Of a DNA stretch of 44,602 bases, positions 1-7,275 are shown one piece after another. How positions within the stretch are numbered: position 1 is the first letter of the stretch; every line of letters starts with the position of its first letter. Source of the DNA: Thermovenabulum gondwanense (GTDB lineage: Bacteria > Bacillota > Thermosediminibacteria > Thermosediminibacterales > Thermosediminibacteraceae); assembly GCF_001601575.1 (NCBI RefSeq), contig NZ_LOHZ01000037.1, positions 1-44,602 on the forward strand. The letters run 5' to 3'. Both the position numbers and the translations under genes were made by a program. The notes under the pieces are model-generated. The model was not told where the DNA came from, did no database searches, and saw only the letters and a program-made list of their open reading frames with translations.

Positions 1-42
1 ACAACGAGCTACGTAAAGCTTATTTCTTTCTTCTGGATTCAT
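1..42 (-). CDS. N-terminal fragment of a divergent gene, cut by the window edge
   Basis: Reading leftward, an ATG at 42-40 opens a frame of 14 codons (MNPEERNKLYVARC) that runs off the window. An AAGGAT-type ribosome binding site lies upstream at about 53-58 (on the minus strand). A second in-frame ATG at 54-52 would sit directly on that site, so 42 is preferred. Too little protein is present to name it. It is divergent from proC and shares the promoter region between them. Confidence 0.55.
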   Translation of the reverse strand, partial: MNPEERNKLYVARC

Positions 43-144
43 TGATAATATCATCCTTTCATTTTACCACAGTGAGTGACATTTTCACTGAGAAATTTTA
101 AGATGACATTATCACAGAATAACTACATAGTTTTAATTAATTTC

Positions 145-173
145 TTGACAGAAAATTAAAAACAACATATAAT
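145..173 (+). promoter_or_regulatory. Sigma-A promoter of the proC T-box transcript
   Basis: TTGACA at 145-150 and TATAAT at 168-173 are separated by exactly 17 bases: a perfect vegetative consensus. Transcription would start near 180, just before the T-box leader. Confidence 0.9.
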
Positions 174-198
174 TTTTAGTAATATATTAAAGCAATGA

Positions 199-470
199 AG
201 GGTGTAAAAGGAATTTCCCCGGTGAAAAGAGAGGGAAACTCATGGGCTGAAAGGTTTCCTGCACCGGTTTTCCGATCCCGACCCTGAGCAGCTGGCGATG
301 AGCTCAGCCGGTATTCCTTACCGTTAAAAAAGGAGGGTATATCCCCAGCTGCTGGGGCGTACCTTAATTGAGCGGGCTGTTTGTAAAATCCTTATTTTTT
401 GCAAACAGTCAATCAAAGGTGGTACCGCGGAGAGAACCTTCCGTCCTTTTTACGACGGAAGGTTTTTTTA
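199..470 (+). promoter_or_regulatory. T-box leader controlling proC
   Basis: The conserved T-box sequence AAGGTGGTACCGCGG is at 416-430. It overlaps the antiterminator and is followed by an intrinsic terminator (stem 435-445/454-464, then a T run). The UGGU in the T-box bulge would pair with a tRNA ending ACCA, so the discriminator base is A, as in bacterial tRNA-Pro. Upstream are a distal stem I hairpin (GGAAAC near 233 with GGTTTCC at 253-259), a CCGGTG/CACCGG helix (219-224/262-267), a stem II-like hairpin (284-289/302-307), a short CCCCAG/CTGGGG hairpin (343-357) and a stem III-like helix (375-410). A CCC triplet at 277-279 followed by a purine is a candidate proline specifier. Uncharged tRNA-Pro should switch proC on. 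The exact specifier is an inference. Confidence 0.9.
435..470 (+). terminator. T-box intrinsic terminator (attenuator)
   Basis: An 11-bp perfect stem (AACCTTCCGTC with GACGGAAGGTT) is followed by seven T. Its 5' arm overlaps the antiterminator formed by the T-box, as expected for an on/off attenuator ahead of proC. Confidence 0.92.
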
Positions 471-497
471 TTCATCATATTCAAGGGGGAATTAAAA

Positions 498-1334
498 ATG
501 GATGGTAAAAAACTGGGTTTTTTTGGAGCCGGTTCAATGGCTCAAGCCTTAATTAAAGGAATATTAGGAGCATTGACTTTTCCGCCGGAAGGGATATATG
601 TTACAAATAAAAATAACGAAGAAAGGCTAAGATTTATTGAAAAAAATTTTTCTGTCAGGACTACACGAGATCACCAGGCTTTATTAAAAGAGTGTGATGT
701 AATTATTATTGCTGTAAAACCCAGGGATATTAATGAGCTTTTGTGTAATATAAAGAATTATATAACCAGGGATCATCTGGTTATTTCCGTAGTTGCCGGC
801 GTCACCACTTCAATGATAGAAAAGTTAGTGGGAAAAAATATAAAGGTTATAAGGGCGATGCCCAATACCTCATGTCAGGTAAAGGAATCGGCCACAGCAA
901 TTGCCACCGGAAGATATGCGAAGCCTGAGGATGAAGAAGAAGCCTTTAGAATATTTTCTTCGGTAGGTAAAGTGGTGAAAGTTGATGAACAATGGATGGA
1001 TGCGGTTACTGCACTTTCGGGAAGCGGACCGGCATATGTTTATCTTATGATTGAATCCTTAACCGAAGCCGGCGTAAAAGCAGGTTTACCCAATGAAATT
1101 GCATTAAATCTATCAATTCAAACGGTTTTTGGGGCTGCAAAAATGGTGGTAGAGACCGGGGAAATGCCGGAAAACTTGCGTAAAAAAGTAATGTCCCCGG
1201 GAGGTACCACTGTAGCCGCTATAGAAACTTTAAAGAAAATGGGTTTTGGGGACTCAATTATTCAGGCTGTAAAAAATGCAGCACATCGTTCAAAAGAGCT
1301 TATGAAGGAAAGGGAAAATTACAATGGTAATTAA
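498..1334 (+). CDS. proC: Pyrroline-5-carboxylate reductase
   Basis: Catalyses the last step of proline synthesis, the NAD(P)H-dependent reduction of 1-pyrroline-5-carboxylate to proline, in the cytosol. The 278-residue protein has an N-terminal Rossmann motif (GAGSMA, residues about 10-15), the AMPN segment in the middle, and the family signatures ALSGSGPAYV and SPGGTT in the C-terminal dimerisation domain. Length is normal. The ATG at 498 is preceded by AAGGGGGA at 483-490. An upstream in-frame ATG at 399 lies inside the T-box structure and is rejected. Expression is probably controlled by the T-box as a response to proline starvation. It stands alone: a 171-base AT-rich gap separates it from comEC. 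Confidence 0.95.
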   Translation: MDGKKLGFFGAGSMAQALIKGILGALTFPPEGIYVTNKNNEERLRFIEKNFSVRTTRDHQALLKECDVIIIAVKPRDINELLCNIKNYITRDHLVISVVAGVTTSMIEKLVGKNIKVIRAMPNTSCQVKESATAIATGRYAKPEDEEEAFRIFSSVGKVVKVDEQWMDAVTALSGSGPAYVYLMIESLTEAGVKAGLPNEIALNLSIQTVFGAAKMVVETGEMPENLRKKVMSPGGTTVAAIETLKKMGFGDSIIQAVKNAAHRSKELMKERENYNGN

Positions 1335-1505
1335 AGTAAAAAATTACTCCAATAATTACAAATAATTAATAGCATATAGCTTAATTTTAAATTTAATGCT
1401 AATATTTATATTGTAAATTTTTATTAATACTTCACTTTTTTGATCAAATATTTCATAATTATAAGAGATTTTAAGAGATAAATCGATAAAAAGGGTTGAT
1501 AAAAT

Positions 1506-3866
1506 TTGTATAGATTTTTTCTCAATGTTACAATAGCAATGATTACAGGATATTTAACGGCTTATTTTCTCCCCGATGCCGGGAGATTTTTTTATTATTT
1601 TGCCTCAATCTTTATTTTAATTTCTCTTTCTTTATTGTTTTATTATTTAAACACCAGAAAATATAATCATATTATATTAATAACTGCCGTTTTTTTATTA
1701 AGCCTTTTATATTTTCATTATTATGAATTAAAGATGCAAAATGATTTTATTGATTACAATGGTCAAGAATTAGAATTAATAGGATATATAAAGGATTTTC
1801 CCGAAGTAAAAAGTAATGAAGTGATCTATTCTATAAACACCCTATATATTAAAAAAGATAGTACATATAAAAGAATAAAAGGTATAATAAGGCTTAAAAC
1901 CGTAGGCAATAAAAACCTTTTCAACTACGGTGATGTTTTGAGGTTTAAAGGGAAGATAAGAATTCCAAAAGAAAGAACCAATCCTGGAAGCGCTGATTAT
2001 AAAGCTGTGATGTTGCAAAAAGGAATTTTTGCAACGATTTTTTCCCGGGAAATAGAAAAAATAGGTGAGTATAATGAAGGCTTATTAAGGACTTATATTT
2101 ATAAAGTAGCTTATAATTTAAGGGAGCATTATCGGAAGGTATTACAAAGTAATTTAGATTTAAAATTTTCTTCAGTGATGATGAGCGTGATTTTTGGTAT
2201 AAAATCAAATGTGGATTCGGAGTTGCTCAAGGAAATGGGAGAAGGGGGCATTATACACGTTCTTGCTGCCTCGGGGCTTAATGTAGGGATAATTTATACC
2301 GCTTTCTATAGTTTGCTAAATTTTATAAAAATTAAACGTTCTATTAAAGCCTATATTTCTTTATTTATAGTGTTCATTTATGCTCTTGCAGCAAATTTTT
2401 CCCCTCCGGTTTTCAGGGCATTTATTATGCTTCTAATTATGGTTTTGGGAAATATTATAAACAGGAGATCGGATCCGGTAAATAACTTATCCTTTGCGGC
2501 TTTTTTAGTATTAATTTTTAACCCTTTTTTATTATTTTCCATTAGCTTTCAATTTTCTTTTTTAGCTACTCTGGGTTTAATCTTATTTTACGGTTATTTT
2601 AAGAGGATGTTTTCTTTCTTGCCGAATTTTTTAAATACAACTTTTTCTACTACCCTTTCCGCACAAATATTGTTAATACCTTTTTTGATATACTACTTTC
2701 ACTATATTTCCTTAGTGAGTATTTTTACAAATATTATAATCGTTCCCATTATAAGTTTTTGTTTATTAATCGGACTGATCTCAGGAATAAATATATTCCC
2801 CATTTTTAATTCTATTTTATTAAAATTGAGTGAATTGCTTTTAAAGTATTCCTTGATGTTTAACAGTATTGTAATTAAATTTCCTTATGCAGTGGTACCC
2901 GTAGAGGATAAAGGTCTTTTACCATTAATACTGTATTATCTAATTATTGCGATACTGTTTGATTTTCCTAATAATATGTTAAGTAAAGGAAATTATTATA
3001 TATATTATTACAAGAAATTTAAAGTAACAACCCTAATTTTAAGTATTCTTTTAATTATTTTTATATATTTTCAAAAAAGTCCTCTTCAAATAACTTTTCT
3101 CGACGTTGGTCAGGGGGATTCCTGTGTTATAAAAACTGAAGATAATAAGGCGTTTATAATAGATGGTGGAGGAACACCAGGGTATTTAACCGGAGATTTC
3201 GATACCGGAAAAGATATTCTTGATCCTTTTTTAAAAAGTAAAGGTTTAAATAATATTGAAGCGTTAATAATAAGTCATTTCGATGATGATCATGCCAGGG
3301 GTCTTTTATATATACTTAAAAATTATAAGGTTAATTATCTGATTTACGGTGCCAGAAGTAGTGCAATGCTTTATGACGAAATTATTAGGGTTGCTATAAA
3401 GAAAAACGTTAAAGTATTGAGCATAACCGGAGGGGATGAATTTAAATACAGAAATATAAAATTTGAAGTTCTGAATCCTTTAAAAAAATACGACTATAAA
3501 GATGAAAATGATGCATCTATTGTACTCAAAATGGATTATAAAGGTTTCAAAATATTATTTACCGGTGATTTGAGCGTGGAGGGAGAAAAACTGCTTTTAC
3601 AGCAAAAAGCCGATTTAAAAGCCAATGTATTAAAAGTTGGACATCACGGCAGTAGGACTTCCAGTTCCCAAGAGTTTGTTAAAGCGGTAAGCCCTCAGTT
3701 TGCAGTGATATCTGTAGGGGAAAATAATTTTGGGCATCCTTCGGAAGATGTGCTTAATTTATTAAAAAAACAAAAAATTTCTATCTTAAGGACAGATGAA
3801 TTAGGAGCTATTACCTTTAAAATTTTTGATAATAGAATACGTATAGAAACCATGAGAGATAATTAA
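1506..3866 (+). CDS. comEC: ComEC/Rec2-type DNA uptake channel with metallo-beta-lactamase domain
   Basis: An inner-membrane protein expected to carry single-stranded DNA into the cell during natural transformation. The 786-residue chain has hydrophobic segments at the N-terminus, a DUF4131-like extracellular region, a long multi-helix competence domain (from about residue 220 to 540), and a C-terminal metallo-beta-lactamase-like domain. That domain has LDVGQGDS near residue 530, the metal-binding motif HFDDDH near 590, and a later GHHGS motif. Length is typical of full ComEC. The start is TTG, with a weak GGG-type site upstream. A partner comEA is not in the window, so transformation ability cannot be judged. 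Next gene is holA, the common Firmicute order. Confidence 0.92.
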   Translation: MYRFFLNVTIAMITGYLTAYFLPDAGRFFYYFASIFILISLSLLFYYLNTRKYNHIILITAVFLLSLLYFHYYELKMQNDFIDYNGQELELIGYIKDFPEVKSNEVIYSINTLYIKKDSTYKRIKGIIRLKTVGNKNLFNYGDVLRFKGKIRIPKERTNPGSADYKAVMLQKGIFATIFSREIEKIGEYNEGLLRTYIYKVAYNLREHYRKVLQSNLDLKFSSVMMSVIFGIKSNVDSELLKEMGEGGIIHVLAASGLNVGIIYTAFYSLLNFIKIKRSIKAYISLFIVFIYALAANFSPPVFRAFIMLLIMVLGNIINRRSDPVNNLSFAAFLVLIFNPFLLFSISFQFSFLATLGLILFYGYFKRMFSFLPNFLNTTFSTTLSAQILLIPFLIYYFHYISLVSIFTNIIIVPIISFCLLIGLISGINIFPIFNSILLKLSELLLKYSLMFNSIVIKFPYAVVPVEDKGLLPLILYYLIIAILFDFPNNMLSKGNYYIYYYKKFKVTTLILSILLIIFIYFQKSPLQITFLDVGQGDSCVIKTEDNKAFIIDGGGTPGYLTGDFDTGKDILDPFLKSKGLNNIEALIISHFDDDHARGLLYILKNYKVNYLIYGARSSAMLYDEIIRVAIKKNVKVLSITGGDEFKYRNIKFEVLNPLKKYDYKDENDASIVLKMDYKGFKILFTGDLSVEGEKLLLQQKADLKANVLKVGHHGSRTSSSQEFVKAVSPQFAVISVGENNFGHPSEDVLNLLKKQKISILRTDELGAITFKIFDNRIRIETMRDN

Positions 3867-3918
3867 AGATTTACATGAAATTATGTGAAAGCTAAAATAT
3901 AAATGGGGGGTGGTTTAA

Positions 3919-4887
3919 ATTTCAAAGGATTCGATGAATAAAAATATTTTTTTATTGTATGGTAGTGAAGGATTGCTAATTGAGGAAGCAGTAGAAAAAA
4001 TTAAAAAAAAGTATTTAAATAGCAGTTCTGATGAAATAGACTTTATTAAATTCGATGGAGAAGAAAATAATGGATCGGATATTATAAATGCGTGTCTTGT
4101 AGTACCTTTTATGAGTAAAAAAAGAGTTGTGCTTGTTAAAAATGCAAGCTTTCTAAGTGATTTTAGAAGCAACAAAAAAATTGAAGAAGAGAAGCTTGCT
4201 AATTTTCTTGAAGAGGATTTTCCCGAATACGCATGCCTTATTTTAACCTGCGAAAAAGTTGATAAGAGAAAAAAACTATACAGGACAATTGAAAAAATAG
4301 GGTTTATAAAGGAATATAAAATAAATAATCAAAAAGAAAAAATTCAATGGATAAAGAAAAGGGCAATGTTTTATAACAAAAATCTGGATGAAACAGCTGT
4401 AGCATATTTAGCATATTATACCGGAGATTTATACCAAACGGAAAACGAGATAAAAAAAATTGTTTTTTCTTTTGACGAAAATAAAGTTATAAAAACAGAG
4501 GAAATTGAAGAAATAATTTCTAAAAATGATGAAACAAATATTTTCGAACTTATAGACTGCATAATGGAAAATAAAAAAAATTTAGCTCTCTCAAAGTTGA
4601 CAGAGCTATTTAAAAAAGGAGAGAAAGGAATATTAGTTTTGCATATGATTTCTAAACATTTGATTAATTTATTCTGTATAAAGATTGCAGGTGAAGAGGG
4701 AGAAAAAATTGGAGAAAAATTGGGCTTACATCCCTTTGTATTTAAAAAGCTTAAGAATCAAGCCAATAATTTTTCTATTGAGAGGTTAAAGTACGCCTTA
4801 CATTTATGCGAACAACTGGACTTTGAAATAAAAAAAGGAAAGATTAATGATAAAATGGGGCTCGAGATTTTAGTAAGTAAATTGTAA
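3919..4887 (+). CDS. holA: DNA polymerase III delta subunit (clamp loader)
   Basis: Subunit of the clamp loader that opens the sliding clamp at replication forks. The protein has the usual opening (IFLLYGSEGLLIEEAV), an AAA+-like fold without an intact Walker A, and a helical C-terminal collar region. Length is about 320 residues, normal for HolA. Two starts are possible. ATG at 3934 has AAAGGA only 4 bases upstream. The in-frame ATT at 3919 is placed 8 bases after a GGGGG core (GGGGGGTGG, 3905-3913), a much better spacing. The ATT start is given here in view of the AUA starts elsewhere in the window. If it is wrong, the gene begins at 3934 and loses five residues. The product call does not depend on this. 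Confidence 0.88.
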   Translation: MSKDSMNKNIFLLYGSEGLLIEEAVEKIKKKYLNSSSDEIDFIKFDGEENNGSDIINACLVVPFMSKKRVVLVKNASFLSDFRSNKKIEEEKLANFLEEDFPEYACLILTCEKVDKRKKLYRTIEKIGFIKEYKINNQKEKIQWIKKRAMFYNKNLDETAVAYLAYYTGDLYQTENEIKKIVFSFDENKVIKTEEIEEIISKNDETNIFELIDCIMENKKNLALSKLTELFKKGEKGILVLHMISKHLINLFCIKIAGEEGEKIGEKLGLHPFVFKKLKNQANNFSIERLKYALHLCEQLDFEIKKGKINDKMGLEILVSKL

Positions 4888-4902
4888 TTTTATCCTATTA
4901 AG

Positions 4903-5766
4903 TTAAGATATCCTTTTGGTGCCGAATCTGGTTTTTATTACCAAACCTATAGATAGTAAAAATACGAATAGGTTTATTAAAAAGCCTACTATTGGAACAA
5001 ACTGGAGAAGCCAGATTACTAACGCACCGAAGATAAATTCAATAAACAAATTTTTATTTACTCTTATATTTTCGTTAATTTTTTTTCCTAAGTAAATGCA
5101 AATTCCTATATAACCGAAAAAATAGGCTGTTGAAACAAATATAATTACCATCGGAATTAGTGGTATTCCAATAATTGAAAGGACTAAAAGAAAGATTACT
5201 AAAGGTGTCAAAATCAATCCTGCAAGACCTAACAGAAAATTATACCCTATGCTTTTATCTACGGATTCAACAATATTGCCGAGAATGTTTGGGAAAAAAA
5301 CAAGTACAATAATTCCAAGAGTTAAAAGTCCTAAAAGGCGCATAATTTTAAAAAAGAATAGTTGATTGGTATAGAAATTGCCTGTGAATCCGGGTCCGAA
5401 ATAAATGTTATTTTTGTTAAAATTTCTAAAAATTCCGTTGATGCTATTACCCAGGCTTATTTCATTTGTGTTACCTAAAACCTTACCCGTTGGTTCAATT
5501 GTAACCTTTCCGCCTATTGCTACTGCATCCCCATCTACTCGGCCTCTTACCACAACATCGCCCATTATTGCTACAGCGTCTTTTAAAACTTTTCCTTCTA
5601 CAATTACGTTACCCATTATCGAAACTGCGTTGCCGTAAATTGCTTCATCATTTTTGATATACAAATCTTTGCCAATGTTTACCCTGTCGTTGCTATTAGC
5701 AAAAACTATTGAAGGTAAGGCAAAAATAAAAATTAAAAATATAAAGAATATGGATTTAAATTTCAT
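4903..5766 (-). CDS. Bactofilin-like (polymer-forming) membrane protein
   Basis: An exported or membrane-anchored protein of 287 residues with no known reaction. Residues 1-23 look like a cleavable signal peptide (hydrophobic core ending at VFANS). Residues about 30-110 form short repeats of the type AVAIMGDVVVRGRVDGDAVAI, typical of the right-handed beta-helix of polymer-forming/bactofilin-like proteins. Residues about 138 to 280 form four or five transmembrane helices. A ribosome binding site AAAGGAGG precedes the ATG. It converges with holA (15 bases between stops) and is transcribed leftward. Function in envelope organisation is only a guess; the architecture resembles small families annotated as polymer-forming proteins in Clostridia. 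Confidence 0.75.
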   Translation of the reverse strand: MKFKSIFFIFLIFIFALPSIVFANSNDRVNIGKDLYIKNDEAIYGNAVSIMGNVIVEGKVLKDAVAIMGDVVVRGRVDGDAVAIGGKVTIEPTGKVLGNTNEISLGNSINGIFRNFNKNNIYFGPGFTGNFYTNQLFFFKIMRLLGLLTLGIIVLVFFPNILGNIVESVDKSIGYNFLLGLAGLILTPLVIFLLVLSIIGIPLIPMVIIFVSTAYFFGYIGICIYLGKKINENIRVNKNLFIEFIFGALVIWLLQFVPIVGFLINLFVFLLSIGLVIKTRFGTKRIS

Positions 5767-5861
5767 ATTTTTTTCCTCCTTTGAATTGGTATTAATATTA
5801 TATCGTTAAACATCATTATTAACAACAAAATTATAATTATTTAAAAAATAATGCTAAAAAT

Positions 5862-5887
5862 AAAAAAATACCGCTTTTTTAAGCGGC
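5862..5887 (-). terminator. Terminator of the Gln-rich protein gene
   Basis: Read leftward, a GCCGCTT/AAGCGGT-type hairpin (5871-5887) is followed by a run of T. It lies just after the stop at 5925 and before the bactofilin-like gene. Confidence 0.8.
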
Positions 5888-5924
5888 AAATTAATATTAA
5901 TAAACTATATAAAAAGGTAAGATT

Positions 5925-6404
5925 TTAATACCAGGGTTGCTGCTGCTGTTTGGCTGGAGGGACTTCCTTGGCTGTATGCTGGCCGTACTCTTGATTATAG
6001 GCCTGCTGCCTGTATTCATTGAAGTTTTGCCTTGCAGGAGGAACTTCCTGAGCTTTATAATAAGGTGCTTGATACTGGGTGCCCTGGTATTGGGTTGCGT
6101 ATTGCTGCGGGGTGATCATCTGCATTACCAGATCCCTTGTTAAACTGTTTAGTTGTTGCAGCTGCTTTACCATATCGTTGAACATTCTCTGCATCTGGTT
6201 TAGCTGATCAGTGGCCTGTTGTTCAGCTCTCTGTATTTGCTGTAACCTTTGGGCGACAGTTTGTTCCTCGCTGACTATCTGAGCAAGCTGGGAAACGTGG
6301 GAACTTTCCATGCGCTGGAGGTTATTTACAAGCTGAGAGAAATTGTTAATATTATTTTGCAAATTCTGAAGCTGACTCTGAATCTGATTTACCCTGTTAT
6401 CCAT
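5925..6404 (-). CDS. Glutamine-rich coiled-coil protein, function unknown
   Basis: A 159-residue protein that I do not recognise. Residues about 1-95 form a heptad-like coiled coil rich in Gln, Asn and Leu, with no Cys and no hydrophobic export signal. Residues about 105-159 are Gln/Tyr/Pro-rich and low complexity, with two copies of an EVPPA(K/R)Q motif and a terminal QQQQPWY. The ATG at 6404 follows GGAGGTG with good spacing. An in-frame extension to 6497 would run into the rpsT terminator and is rejected. Base composition is clearly richer in C/G and CAG-type repeats than the neighbours. A structural, spore-coat-like or envelope role is conceivable, but nothing in the sequence proves it. 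Confidence 0.6.
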   Translation of the reverse strand: MDNRVNQIQSQLQNLQNNINNFSQLVNNLQRMESSHVSQLAQIVSEEQTVAQRLQQIQRAEQQATDQLNQMQRMFNDMVKQLQQLNSLTRDLVMQMITPQQYATQYQGTQYQAPYYKAQEVPPARQNFNEYRQQAYNQEYGQHTAKEVPPAKQQQQPWY

Positions 6405-6479
6405 AAAAACACCTCCAGATAAATTTATTTTATTTTCATTATTAGGATTGCCTGAGAACATCTTTTTTAAGCTGGAAAT

Positions 6480-6513
6480 AAAAAACGCGTAAGACATATC
6501 TTACGCGTTTTTT
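6480..6513 (-). terminator. rpsT terminator
   Basis: A perfect 14-bp inverted repeat (AAAAAACGCGTAAG, six-base loop, CTTACGCGTTTTTT) overlaps the rpsT stop codon. It ends transcripts coming leftward from rpsT. The A/T ends make it symmetrical, so it could work in both directions. Confidence 0.85.
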
Positions 6514-6784
6514 AAATTGCAATATTTTGTTCCTTTAACCTTCTGTAAAGGCTGGACTTTTTTCTTGCAGCGGCGTTCTTATGTATAACGCCTTTTGCTG
6601 CAGCTTTATCTAAAGCCTTTATAGCATTTTTAAGGGCGATTTTTATTGTTTCTGCGTCTTTTGATTTTAACGCTTCGTTGAATTTTTTTACGGCGGTTTT
6701 TATACTGGCTTTTACAATTCGATTACGAATGGTTCTTTTAATTGCTTGGCGAAGCTTCTTTTTTGCAGATGCAGTATTTGGCAA
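6512..6784 (-). CDS. rpsT: 30S ribosomal protein S20
   Basis: A small basic protein that binds 16S rRNA during early 30S assembly. The 90 residues match S20 closely: PNTASAKKKLRQ at the start, Lys-rich helices, and IHKNAAARKKSSLYRRL near the end. The start is TTG (6784-6782) behind GGGGGTG on the minus strand, five bases upstream. It has its own promoter at 6814-6842 and its own terminator, so it is a single-gene unit divergent from the YvlD-like gene. Confidence 0.96.
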   Translation of the reverse strand: MPNTASAKKKLRQAIKRTIRNRIVKASIKTAVKKFNEALKSKDAETIKIALKNAIKALDKAAAKGVIHKNAAARKKSSLYRRLKEQNIAI

Positions 6785-6813
6785 TTTTTCACCCCCTTGA
6801 AAGCACTAAACCT

Positions 6814-6842
6814 ATTTTATCATTTCAAAAATTAAATTGCAA
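6814..6842 (-). promoter_or_regulatory. rpsT promoter
   Basis: On the minus strand TTGCAA (6842-6837) and TAAAAT (6819-6814) are 17 bases apart, about 30 bases before the rpsT start. Good vegetative-type promoter. Confidence 0.75.
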
Positions 6843-6936
6843 GAGAAAAGACCTTTTAAATTAGTATATTTAATATTTTTATAGGTTATTATATAAAAAG
6901 AAATTAAAAAATAAAGCTAAAGAGGTGAAAATACAA

Positions 6937-7263
6937 ATGATAGGTATGATAATTAGGTTTATAGTTTCGGCTCTGGTGTTGATGCTGGTAAGTTTTCTAA
7001 TACCCGGATTTCAGGTGGCCGGGTTTACTGGAGCTCTTATCGCTGCAATTGTAATAGCAATTCTGGGGTTTATCGTGGAAAGCTTGCTTGGTAAATCCGT
7101 TTCGCCTCAGAGCAGAGGAATAGTAGGGTTTATTACCGCTGCAGTGGTTATTTACCTTGCACAGTTTATAGTGCCTTCCATGAGGGTAACTTGGTGGGGA
7201 GCTTTGCTTGCTTCTTTGGTAATAGGTATAATTGATGCCTTTGTGCCTACTGAATTAAGGTAG
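6937..7263 (+). CDS. YvlD/phage-holin-4-like small membrane protein
   Basis: A 108-residue integral membrane protein with about four hydrophobic helices (LVLMLVSFLIPGF, LIAAIVIAILGFIVE, GIVGFITAAVVIYLAQ, LLASLVIGIIDAFV) and a conserved-looking IPGF segment after the first helix. It matches the family annotated as phage holin family 4 / YvlD, common on bacterial chromosomes and not itself evidence of a phage. The chosen ATG follows GAGGTG at 6922-6927. A GTG at 6925 would use bases of that site and is rejected. It sits directly before gpr (12 bases between its stop and the proposed gpr start) and may be cotranscribed with it. The molecular role is unknown. Confidence 0.75.
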   Translation: MIGMIIRFIVSALVLMLVSFLIPGFQVAGFTGALIAAIVIAILGFIVESLLGKSVSPQSRGIVGFITAAVVIYLAQFIVPSMRVTWWGALLASLVIGIIDAFVPTELR

Positions 7264-7275
7264 GAGGGATCGAAA

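Noticed and set aside
399-497. Upstream in-frame ATG extending proC by 33 codons
   Set aside because: It lies in the T-box antiterminator/terminator. The true ATG at 498 has its own ribosome binding site and gives the family N-terminus.
5405-5638. A plus-strand Thr/Pro/Ser-rich ORF opposite the bactofilin-like gene
   Set aside because: It is the antisense of the beta repeats, which makes it look repetitive. It has no ribosome binding site and no homology that I recognise.
6925-7263. Phage holin gene, suggesting a prophage
   Set aside because: The family named phage holin 4/YvlD is common on chromosomes. No other phage gene, integrase or attachment site is nearby.
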